In this document: one piece after another, positions 17,805-24,854 of the stretch | How the letters are laid out: every line of letters starts with the position of its first letter | How positions within the stretch are numbered: the stretch's first letter is position 1 | Assembly: GCA_052387675.1 (NCBI GenBank) | Contig: JBQTIY010000002.1 | Coordinates: forward strand, 1-64,000 | Reading direction: 5' to 3' | DNA length: 64,000 bases | Origin: JBQTIY01 sp052387675 | GTDB taxonomy: Bacteria; Planctomycetota; B15-G4 | Notes under the pieces: generated by a model | Seen by the model: only the letters and a program-made list of their open reading frames with translations | The model's database searches: none | Told to the model about the DNA's origin: nothing | Made by a program: the position numbers and the translations under genes

Positions 17805-18452
17805 ATGAGCGTGCGCCGCGGCCGAGGTCAGCGAGGCTTCTCGCTGATTGAGATCCTGGTGGTCATCACGATCATCGGGCTGCTCATGACGCTGGCCTTC
17901 GGCCCGGTGCAGAACGCGCTCGATGCGGGCAAGGTCACCAAGTGCATGACCAACTTGCGCGGCATCGGGCAGTCGCTCAGCATCTATGTGAACCAGCGCA
18001 ACAAGGGGCGCTGGCCCACGGAGAGCGGCATGCGTTTCCTGCTCGTGCTCCACAAGCACGGTGAGCTGAAGGGCAAGAACTCGGAAATCTTCCTTTGCCC
18101 CGGGACCGGTGACCGCAACGACCTCGGAGCGAGTGGCGAGGATGGCTCCTCCTACGACGATTGGGAGACCATCGATTCGGCCACGATCTCCTACGCCGGC
18201 CGTGACCAGGCCAATCACCCCGTGCGGGGCAGTGACCTGGCCGAAGTCATCATTGCAGCCGATGACAATGAGTTCGGGGGCAACCACCGGAGCATCACCA
18301 ACTATCTGCACGCCAATGGCTCGGTAAGGTCGTACGACATCGAAATCGAAGGCGAAGACCTGCTGAAGGCCGATCCCAGCTTGGAGCGTTCCGGCCTGCC
18401 GGTTGGCCCAAACTGCCCCTGGGAGCCGCTGCAGGTGCTGCGCGTGGACTGA
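17805..18452 (+). CDS. Orphan type II pseudopilin-like protein (H-X9-NG variant)
   Basis: A 215-residue protein with a class III prepilin leader: short basic start, cleavage site GFSLIE and the hydrophobic helix ILVVITIIGLLMTLAF. After prepilin-peptidase processing and N-methylation it would be exported and enter a pseudopilus or the periplasm. Downstream is a cysteine-poor globular domain; NHRSITNYLHANG fits the H-X9-DG pattern of processing-associated pseudopilins with Asn in place of Asp. Such proteins are numerous in Planctomycetota and Verrucomicrobiota. It is separated from the gsp cluster by 27 kb and sits directly behind metK. Its substrate or partner is unknown. Confidence 0.75.
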   Translation: MSVRRGRGQRGFSLIEILVVITIIGLLMTLAFGPVQNALDAGKVTKCMTNLRGIGQSLSIYVNQRNKGRWPTESGMRFLLVLHKHGELKGKNSEIFLCPGTGDRNDLGASGEDGSSYDDWETIDSATISYAGRDQANHPVRGSDLAEVIIAADDNEFGGNHRSITNYLHANGSVRSYDIEIEGEDLLKADPSLERSGLPVGPNCPWEPLQVLRVD

Positions 18453-18507
18453 GCGGGCCGGCGCCCTCCCCGACCCGGAGAGTTCACGACTTCTCGGATC
18501 TAGTCCC

Positions 18508-18535
18508 TTGTCGCCCTTTGGAAGTGTGAAATACT
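18508..18535 (+). promoter_or_regulatory. Candidate promoter of the FG-GAP gene
   Basis: TTGTCG (18508-18513), 16 bp, AATACT (18530-18535), followed by GGCC as in the metK and tatA promoters. It implies a leader of about 120 nt. Confidence 0.4.
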
Positions 18536-18601
18536 GGCCACCCCGCCCGAAGGCCTCCCTCCAGCCCGTAGCGCCCAAGACTCGATAGTGGCGTTTCACA
18601 T

Positions 18602-18641
18602 GAGAGGGAGTCCTCAGTTGATCTTCCCGACTCTCCCTCTC
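18602..18641 (+). other. Leader hairpin upstream of the FG-GAP gene
   Basis: GAGAGGGAGTC (18602-18612) can pair with GACTCTCCCTCTC (18629-18641) as 7+4 base pairs with a 2-nt bulge and a 16-nt loop. It ends 20 nt before the ATG and just upstream of a GGAG, so it could affect mRNA stability or ribosome access. Confidence 0.35.
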
Positions 18642-18661
18642 TTCCCCCGGAGCCTCACCCG

Positions 18662-20560
18662 ATGAAGCCCTTCTCTGTCCTGCTTCCGATTGCACTGCTC
18701 GCGTCCGCCACGACGGCGGCGGCGCAGTTCAACTACAACGCAGCCTCCTTGCCGGCCCAGACGCTCTTCACCGACGGCGTGGAGCTGGCGGACGTCGACG
18801 GCGACGGCGACATCGACATCCTCTTCGCCAACCGCGGCGGTACGGGCGTCGGCGCCTACGGCGCTGGCACGGCAGCGGTCCAGCACCTCTTTTTGAACAA
18901 CGGCTCGGGCGTCTTCACAGCAGCTCATGCCCAGCTCAATACCGCGAACTTCGCGTCGGGGATGGTGGTGGCCGAGGACATCGACAACGACGGCGACCTC
19001 GACCTGCTCTACGCGCGTGACAGCGGCTGGCCGACTCCGGGAGCGCGTCCGAAGGTCCTCATGAACAACGGCTCCGGTGTCTTCGCCGATGAGACCGGCT
19101 CGCGCATGCCTCTGGGCTGGAATCAGACCGGCTTCGGCATTGCGCTGGGCGACGTCGACAATGACGGCGACCTCGACGTCTGCATCACCGACGGCGGAAC
19201 CTTCTCCGGCGTTGCGACCCAGGCCCGTCTGGCCCTGAACAACGGCGCAGGCTTCTTCAGCGACGTGACGGCGACGAACCTGCCGGTCGACCTCTACAAC
19301 GCTCAGGACGTTGTGCTCTTGGATGCCGACAACGACTTCGACATCGACATCCTGCTGACTGGCAAGGGTGTCTCCGGCAAGCGCAGCCGGCTCTACGTGA
19401 ACAACGGCTCCGGCGTGTTCAGCATCAGCACCGCGCTCGACGCGGTCTGCTCCGGCAACACCTACGAAGCCGACTTCGGCGATCTCGATGGCGACGGCGA
19501 CTTCGATGCCGCCGTGCAGTCGATTTCCGGAACCAATGAGGGCTGGGCACGGAACGTGGGCACGGCCTCGGCCTGGACCAAGACGACCTTCACCGGTCCG
19601 GCCCAGGACGACAACGAGATGGCCTGCTTCGACTATGACAGCGACGGCGACCTCGATGTCGTGGTCGGCTCACTGGGTTCGGCGGAGCGCATCTACTCCA
19701 ACAACGGCACCGGCGTCTTCACGCATGTGCCGGGAGCCATTCAGCTCCAGTCCGACGCCACTCTCGACTTGGGCTTTGCCGATCTCAACGGTGACGGCCG
19801 CATCGACATCGTGACGGGTCAGGGCGAGTCGGGGAACTTCACCAACAAGGTCTACCTGAACGCTGGGGCGATCGACACCTTGGCGCCCGTGTTCAAACTC
19901 GTCGAGACGCCCGCGGCGATCGGCGGCTCTGCGACCGTCTTCCGGGCACGCATCCAGGATGCGGTGAGCGAAGACGGCCACGTCCCCGCGACCATGACCT
20001 ACACCTGGTCCACGACCGGTGTCGGCGCGGGCAGCGGGTCTGGCACGGCCATGCATCAGGGCGGCGGCCAGTTCCGGGCGGCCGTTCCGACCAATGGCGG
20101 CACGACGAGCGCGACGGTGAACTGGACGGCCACGGATCACGCCGGCAACGTGTCGGTGAATGGCCCGGTCACGGTTGGCACCAGCGGTAACGCCTGGACT
20201 GATCTGGGCTTCGCGCTGGCAGGTACGAGTGGCAATCCGCTCCTGGCCGGCACCGGCACCCTGGTGCCCGGCTCGGCTGGCACGCTCACTCTGAGCAATG
20301 CGGCGCCTTCAGCACTCACATTTATGTTTGTGTCGCTGAGCAGCACGCCAGTGCCCTTCAAGGGGGGCACGCTGGTTCCGGTGCCGATCGTCAGCACGCT
20401 TCCGATCTTCACGAGCGGAGCGGGTGACATTCCTTTGGCTTGGGGCGCCTGGCCGGCCGGCCTCTCTGGGCTGGATCTCTACATCCAGTACGCCATCCAG
20501 GATGCTGGTGCGGTCTTGAGTGTCGCGCTCAGCAACGCCGTGCGCGGCGACAATCCCTGA
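18662..20560 (+). CDS. Secreted FG-GAP/VCBS repeat protein with C-terminal module
   Basis: A 632-residue exported protein. Residues 1-21 are a signal peptide ending AAAQ. About seven calcium-loop repeats follow, each of the form D-x-D-G-D-G-D-hydrophobic-D (DVDGDGDIDILFA, DIDNDGDLDLLYA, DVDNDGDLDVCIT, DLDGDGDFDAAVQ, DYDSDGDLDVVVG, DLNGDGRIDIVTG and a weaker one), which should fold as a calcium-stabilised beta-propeller like integrin alpha heads. Then comes an Ig-like segment (about 410-500) and a terminal module of about 130 residues with FKGGTLVPVP, LAWGAWPAGLSG and ending LSNAVRGDNP. I associate that module with secreted planctomycete proteins, where a sorting or surface role is plausible but unproven. 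It stands alone between its own promoter and a strong hairpin. Confidence 0.85.
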   Translation: MKPFSVLLPIALLASATTAAAQFNYNAASLPAQTLFTDGVELADVDGDGDIDILFANRGGTGVGAYGAGTAAVQHLFLNNGSGVFTAAHAQLNTANFASGMVVAEDIDNDGDLDLLYARDSGWPTPGARPKVLMNNGSGVFADETGSRMPLGWNQTGFGIALGDVDNDGDLDVCITDGGTFSGVATQARLALNNGAGFFSDVTATNLPVDLYNAQDVVLLDADNDFDIDILLTGKGVSGKRSRLYVNNGSGVFSISTALDAVCSGNTYEADFGDLDGDGDFDAAVQSISGTNEGWARNVGTASAWTKTTFTGPAQDDNEMACFDYDSDGDLDVVVGSLGSAERIYSNNGTGVFTHVPGAIQLQSDATLDLGFADLNGDGRIDIVTGQGESGNFTNKVYLNAGAIDTLAPVFKLVETPAAIGGSATVFRARIQDAVSEDGHVPATMTYTWSTTGVGAGSGSGTAMHQGGGQFRAAVPTNGGTTSATVNWTATDHAGNVSVNGPVTVGTSGNAWTDLGFALAGTSGNPLLAGTGTLVPGSAGTLTLSNAAPSALTFMFVSLSSTPVPFKGGTLVPVPIVSTLPIFTSGAGDIPLAWGAWPAGLSGLDLYIQYAIQDAGAVLSVALSNAVRGDNP

Positions 20561-20608
20561 CCAGGGGCGGTCGTTAGGCTCTGCGGGTGCATTCCCGCCG
20601 GGCTGAAA

Positions 20609-20648
20609 ACAAGGCCCCCGGATCCGAACGCGGGTCCGGGGGCCTTGT
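20609..20648 (+). terminator. Long terminator-like hairpin after the FG-GAP gene
   Basis: An 18-bp inverted repeat (20609-20626 and 20631-20648) with one G-U pair and a 4-nt AACG loop, the strongest hairpin I see in the window. It follows the FG-GAP stop by 48 bp. No long U-tract follows. Its right arm overlaps the -35 element of the next gene. Confidence 0.7.
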
Positions 20649-20673
20649 CGTGCATAATGGCGAGGCATATTCA
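20645..20673 (+). promoter_or_regulatory. Promoter of the radical-SAM operon
   Basis: TTGTCG (20645-20650), 17 bp, TATTCA (20668-20673), followed by GGCGGCC. A CATAAT at 20653-20658, also followed by GGC, is an alternative -10. It would drive the operon from 20686 to about 29558. Confidence 0.45.
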
Positions 20674-20685
20674 GGCGGCCGCTCC

Positions 20686-22161
20686 ATGAGTTTTCCACGT
20701 CCTCCCGTCGTCCACGAGCGCAGGCGCCTGTGCCTCGTCGTTCCTCCGGTGACGGCGGAGGATCGCTACGGTCCGATGGCCTCGGCCGGCAACTCGCTCC
20801 CGCCGCATGCCTTCCTCTACCTCGGGGCTGTGGCGCGGAAGCTCGGCTGGGAGGTCTCGATCGTCGATGGCCCTGCCGAGGGCATCTCACTCGGTCAGTG
20901 TGCCGACGCCGTGTTGCGGCGCGATCCAACCGTCGTGGGTTTCACAGCCACGACCATGAGCATTGCCAAGGCGGCGACGGTCGCTCAGGACCTGCGCGCA
21001 CGCCAGCCCGACCTCGTGCTCATGGTGGGCGGTCCTCACGTGACGGCCCTGCCGGAGGACACGCTGCGCCGGCTGCCGGTCTTCGACTTGGGCTGTGCCG
21101 GTGAAGGCGAAGACGTGCTCCGTGCCGTGCTGGGCCATCTCGAGCAGGGCACCGACCCGCGCCAGGTGCCCGGGCTCATCGTGCATGAGGACAGTGGCGA
21201 GGTCGTTGCTCGGCCGGCTTCCTGCGACGAAGTCGACCTCGCCGGGCTGCCCGCGCTGGGCTGGGATCTGCTGCAGGACTTCCCGGCCCGTTACCACGCC
21301 GCGGCCACGTACCTGAACCGTACGCCCTTCACCGATCTCATCGTGTCGCGTGGCTGCCGCTATCGCTGCACTTTCTGCGACAACAACACCTTCGGTCGTT
21401 CCATCCGCGCGCTGCCCCTTGAGGCGATCCTGGAGAACGTCGATCGCCTCGTGAAGGACTACGGCATCCGCTCGCTCTTCTTCACCGACGACTCGCTGAT
21501 GACGCTCAAGGACACGTTCACCGAACTGTGCGAGCGCCTCATCGAGCGCAAGTACGACATTGAGTGGAGCATCAACGTCCGCACGAGCGAAGTGAATCCC
21601 GAGATCCTGGCGCTTATGCGGCGGGCCGGCTGCTGGCAGGTGAGCTACGGCATTGAGAGCGGGAGCTGGGAAATCCTTAAGCGCATCAAGAAGGGCGCCA
21701 CACCGCGCATGCACGAACGTGCGCTCTGGCAGACCCAGGAGGCGGGTATCAAGAGCAACGCCTACATCATCATCGGCTTCCCCGGCGAAACTCACGCCAC
21801 GCTGGCTGAGACGGAGGCCTTTCTTAAGCGGGTGCCAATCGACACGCTGCGGCTGACCTTCTTCACGCCCTTCCCGAACACCGACATCACCGACGATTTG
21901 GCCGGACACGGCGAACTGGTCGCCGATTGGACGCAGCTCAACTTCTACAACATTGCCTATCTGCCCACGGGCTTGACGCGCGAGGATCTCGAGCGCACGT
22001 ACCGGCGGATCATGGCCAACTTCTATCTGAAGCCCAAAGTGCTGCTCTCCTTCCTGCCGCACATCGTGGTGCCGCGCAAGGCGCTGGCCCTGCTGCGCGG
22101 CAGCTTCGGCCTGGGCAAACTGCTCTACGTCGGCACGGGAACGGCGGGCTGCAAGTCCTGA
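20686..22161 (+). CDS. Radical-SAM protein with B12-binding-type N-terminal domain
   Basis: A 491-residue enzyme. Residues ~10-150 form a Rossmann-like B12-binding-type domain (VGFTATTMSIAKAA, VGGPHVTALPEDTL, CAGEGEDVL), but the DxHxxG signature for base-off cobalamin is absent (VDGPAEG at its place), so cobalamin may not be bound in that mode. The radical-SAM core carries the 4Fe-4S motif CRYRCTFC and downstream YGIESGSWEILKRIKKG and IIGFPGET. Family members methylate or rearrange unactivated carbons in lipids, sugars and antibiotics; the substrate cannot be predicted. I chose the ATG at 20686 because upstream in-frame codons lie in the hairpin. It is the first gene of an operon with a family-9 glycosyltransferase and a second radical-SAM gene. 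Confidence 0.85.
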   Translation: MSFPRPPVVHERRRLCLVVPPVTAEDRYGPMASAGNSLPPHAFLYLGAVARKLGWEVSIVDGPAEGISLGQCADAVLRRDPTVVGFTATTMSIAKAATVAQDLRARQPDLVLMVGGPHVTALPEDTLRRLPVFDLGCAGEGEDVLRAVLGHLEQGTDPRQVPGLIVHEDSGEVVARPASCDEVDLAGLPALGWDLLQDFPARYHAAATYLNRTPFTDLIVSRGCRYRCTFCDNNTFGRSIRALPLEAILENVDRLVKDYGIRSLFFTDDSLMTLKDTFTELCERLIERKYDIEWSINVRTSEVNPEILALMRRAGCWQVSYGIESGSWEILKRIKKGATPRMHERALWQTQEAGIKSNAYIIIGFPGETHATLAETEAFLKRVPIDTLRLTFFTPFPNTDITDDLAGHGELVADWTQLNFYNIAYLPTGLTREDLERTYRRIMANFYLKPKVLLSFLPHIVVPRKALALLRGSFGLGKLLYVGTGTAGCKS

Positions 22162-22209
22162 CCGGGAGGTACGGCCAGTGGGCGCAGTGGGTGACGAACG
22201 GCGGTCGCG

Positions 22210-23442
22210 ATGAGGACTCGCAGCCTGATCCGCTTCGACCTGCTCGTGGGGCTGCCGCTCTGCATGCTGGCCTTCCTGTTCACGCTGCCGGTGCGCGCTC
22301 TGCCCTCGCTGCGGCGGCGCGAGGCGCCGGTGCGGCGCATTTTGGTCGTGAAGTTGCTGGGCATGGGCTCGGTGCTCCTGGCGACGCCGCTGCTGCGGCG
22401 GCTGCGCGCGGCCTACCCCGCAGCGCGTATCACCTTCATGGCCTTTGACAGCAACGCCGAGCTGGTGCGCCGCCTGTCCTGCGTGGATGAGGTCGTGATC
22501 GTGCCGCGTGCGCGGCTGCTCAGTCTGCTGGCAGCGGCACCCGCGCTGCTGCTGCGGCTGCGCGCGGCACGCTATGACGTGGCCCTCGATCTGGAGTTCT
22601 ACTCGCGCGTCTCCAACCTGATCACCTGGGCCAGCGGAGCGCGCCGCCGCATCGGCTTCTTCGTCCGCGCGCGCTGGCGCGGTTCGCTGCTGACGGACCC
22701 GGTGTACTTCAATCCCACGCTGCCCTATGGGCGTGCCGTGCTGGCCCTGCTCAAGCCGCTGGGACTGCCCGTGGACGGTGAACAGGAACTGCTCGCTCCC
22801 ACGGTCTCAGCGACCGAGGCCGAAGGGGCCTTGCTGCGCTTGCAGGCCCTGGGCCTGCCTGTCACGGGAACCGTCGTGACCGTCAACGTGAATGCCTCGG
22901 ATCTGTGCTACGAACGTCGCTGGCCAGCCGAGCGCTACGCCCGTCTCGTCGAGCGCTTTGCCGGCGAGATTGCCGCCGTCGACGCCTTTGCTTTCATTGG
23001 GGCGTCCGCCGAGACGGAGATCGTGCGCAGCGTCATCGAGCAGGTCAGTCCGGGCGTTCGGGCGCTCTGTCTCGATCTCTCGGGCAAGACCAGCTTGGCG
23101 GATCTGACTGTGCTGTTGCAGCACAGTGCGCTGCTGGTCACCAATGACAGCGGACCGCTGCATCTCGCCGCCGCCCTCGGCGTGCCCACGGTGAGCCTCT
23201 TCGGGCCCGAGACGCCGGCACTCTACGGTCCGGTGGGCGACAACCACCTCGTCTTCTACTCGGGCCACTGGTGCTCGCCCTGCCTGTCGGTCTACAACGC
23301 CAAGATTGCTATGTGCCACGGTGAGAACGAGTGCATGCGGCGCATCACGCTCGATGAGGTCGTGCAGCGCACGGCAGTGTTTGCGCGCGAGCGCGTGGGC
23401 CTGGCGCCACCGCGCCGCGGCGGCCGGGAACTGCGCCGATGA
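22210..23442 (+). CDS. Glycosyltransferase family 9 (heptosyltransferase-like)
   Basis: A 410-residue GT-B enzyme of family 9, the family of ADP-heptose:LPS heptosyltransferases I-III. Evidence: ILVVKLLGMGSVLLATPLLRRLRAAYP (residues ~38-64, the N-terminal Rossmann fold with its loop), and the nucleotide-sugar-binding VTNDSGPLHLAAALGVPTVSLFGPE near residue 310. An unusual hydrophobic segment before the fold (LLVGLPLCMLAFLFTLP, ~12-28) suggests membrane anchoring. The C-terminal YSGHWCSPCLSVYNAKIAMC has three Cys. It lies between two radical-SAM genes and overlaps the second by 4 bp. An LPS-core or other envelope glycan is the likely acceptor; the donor is unknown. Confidence 0.88.
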   Translation: MRTRSLIRFDLLVGLPLCMLAFLFTLPVRALPSLRRREAPVRRILVVKLLGMGSVLLATPLLRRLRAAYPAARITFMAFDSNAELVRRLSCVDEVVIVPRARLLSLLAAAPALLLRLRAARYDVALDLEFYSRVSNLITWASGARRRIGFFVRARWRGSLLTDPVYFNPTLPYGRAVLALLKPLGLPVDGEQELLAPTVSATEAEGALLRLQALGLPVTGTVVTVNVNASDLCYERRWPAERYARLVERFAGEIAAVDAFAFIGASAETEIVRSVIEQVSPGVRALCLDLSGKTSLADLTVLLQHSALLVTNDSGPLHLAAALGVPTVSLFGPETPALYGPVGDNHLVFYSGHWCSPCLSVYNAKIAMCHGENECMRRITLDEVVQRTAVFARERVGLAPPRRGGRELRR

Positions 23443-24854
23443 GCTCGGCCGCCCTTCCGGTGCAGCGCGTGCTGCTGCTCGTGCCGCCGGCCGAGGGCGT
23501 GGTGATCCGCGATTACTACTGCAGCAAGCGCAGTCAGGCCCGCTATCTCCATCCGCCCATCGATCTCGTGGTGCAGGGCGGTCACTTCCGGGCCAAGGGC
23601 CTCGAAGTGCTGCTCGTGGATGCGACCGTGGAGCAGCTCACGCCCGCAGCGGCGCTGCAAGCTGTGCGCCGCGCCGAGCCGCAGGCCATCTTCGCCCTGG
23701 CGGGGGCCGTCTCCTGGCCCGGGGACGAGGCCTTCCTGCGCGAGGTGTCGGCCGCCACGGGTGTGCCGGTCTTCGCTTCCGGCGACCTCTTCATGGAAGA
23801 CACTGCCGCGCTGCTGGGGCGGCTGCCTTTTCTGGCGGGTGTGCTCACCGACTTTGGCAGCGCTGAACTCGCGCGCCACCTGAGCGGTGAGCCGCTGCCG
23901 CAGTCCGCGCGCCAGGCGCTGGTCCTGCCCGGTGACACGGGCGCAGCGCGCCGCCGCACGCGCGGCGCGCGCAGCTTCCCGCTCCCAGCGCACGATCTCT
24001 TCGTGCCGCTGCCCTACCGCTACCCTTTTGCGCGCCGCTATCCCATGGCAGGCCTCTGCGTGTCTTACGGCTGTCCTTACACCTGCTCCTTTTGCATCAC
24101 CGGGGAACTCGGCGTCTCGATGCGCCCGACGGAGAACGTGCTTGAGGAGCTGCGCGCGCTGTCCGATCTGGGCGTGCGCGAGCTGTTCTTCCAAGACCAG
24201 TGCTTTGGCTGTGCGCCGCGGGCTCCCTGGGAGGCGCTGCTCGACGCCATGATCGAGGAGCGGCTCGACCTGGGCTGGTGGACCTTCACGCGCGTGGATG
24301 TCTTGGACCGGGCCCTCGCGCGGCGCATGCGCGCCGCCGGCTGCCATACGGTGATTCTGGGCGTCGAGTCGGCTTCCGATGAGATCCTGCGCAATCACCG
24401 CAAGGGCTACGGACTGCAGCGCATCCGCGAGACCTTTGCGCTTTGCGAAGAGGAGGGCCTGCGCACGGCGGCCACCTTCATCCTGGGTCTGCCGGAAGAG
24501 ACGCCCGAGTCGATTCAGCGCACGATCCACTTCGCCCGCTCGCTGCCGGCCGACTATGCCTCCTTCAACGTCGCGGTGCCGCGCGCCGGCACGCGCCTGC
24601 GCGAGATCGCTGTCGGCGCCGGGCTGATGGAGCAAGACCGTATCGTCATGGATCAGTCGGGCTTCGAACCGACGCTGGACACGGCCGGCCTGACTGCCGC
24701 AGAACTCCAGGTCTGGCGGCGGCGTGCCGTGGCCGGCTTCTATTTGCGTCCCCGCTATCTCTGGCGCCGCCTGCGACACCTGCGCTCGCGCGCTGAGTTT
24801 TGGTCGCAAGCGCGCGAAGCTTGGTTTCTGCTCCGCAATCTCGCCACGCGTTGA
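23439..24854 (+). CDS. Second radical-SAM protein with B12-binding-type domain
   Basis: A 471-residue protein overlapping the GT9 gene by ATGA. The N-terminal ~150 residues look like a diverged B12-binding-type fold (VQGGHFRAKGLEVLLVDATVEQL) without the DxHxxG motif. The radical-SAM core has CPYTCSFC near residue 210, then a helix with FFQDQCFG, VILGVESASDEILRNHRKGY and FILGLPEETPESI. The ending (RRAVAGFYLRPRYLWRRL) resembles the first enzyme's ending (RRIMANFYLKPKVLLSFL), a shared arrangement of radical-SAM proteins in lipid and polysaccharide loci. It is not a close copy of the first enzyme. With the neighbouring transferases it suggests modification of a lipid or lipid-linked sugar. Confidence 0.85.
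   Translation: MSSAALPVQRVLLLVPPAEGVVIRDYYCSKRSQARYLHPPIDLVVQGGHFRAKGLEVLLVDATVEQLTPAAALQAVRRAEPQAIFALAGAVSWPGDEAFLREVSAATGVPVFASGDLFMEDTAALLGRLPFLAGVLTDFGSAELARHLSGEPLPQSARQALVLPGDTGAARRRTRGARSFPLPAHDLFVPLPYRYPFARRYPMAGLCVSYGCPYTCSFCITGELGVSMRPTENVLEELRALSDLGVRELFFQDQCFGCAPRAPWEALLDAMIEERLDLGWWTFTRVDVLDRALARRMRAAGCHTVILGVESASDEILRNHRKGYGLQRIRETFALCEEEGLRTAATFILGLPEETPESIQRTIHFARSLPADYASFNVAVPRAGTRLREIAVGAGLMEQDRIVMDQSGFEPTLDTAGLTAAELQVWRRRAVAGFYLRPRYLWRRLRHLRSRAEFWSQAREAWFLLRNLATR

Noticed and set aside
16524..18695. Minus-strand open frame of 723 codons opposite metK and the pseudopilin
   Set aside because: Shadow of metK; no motif and it spans the metK promoter and two gene boundaries.
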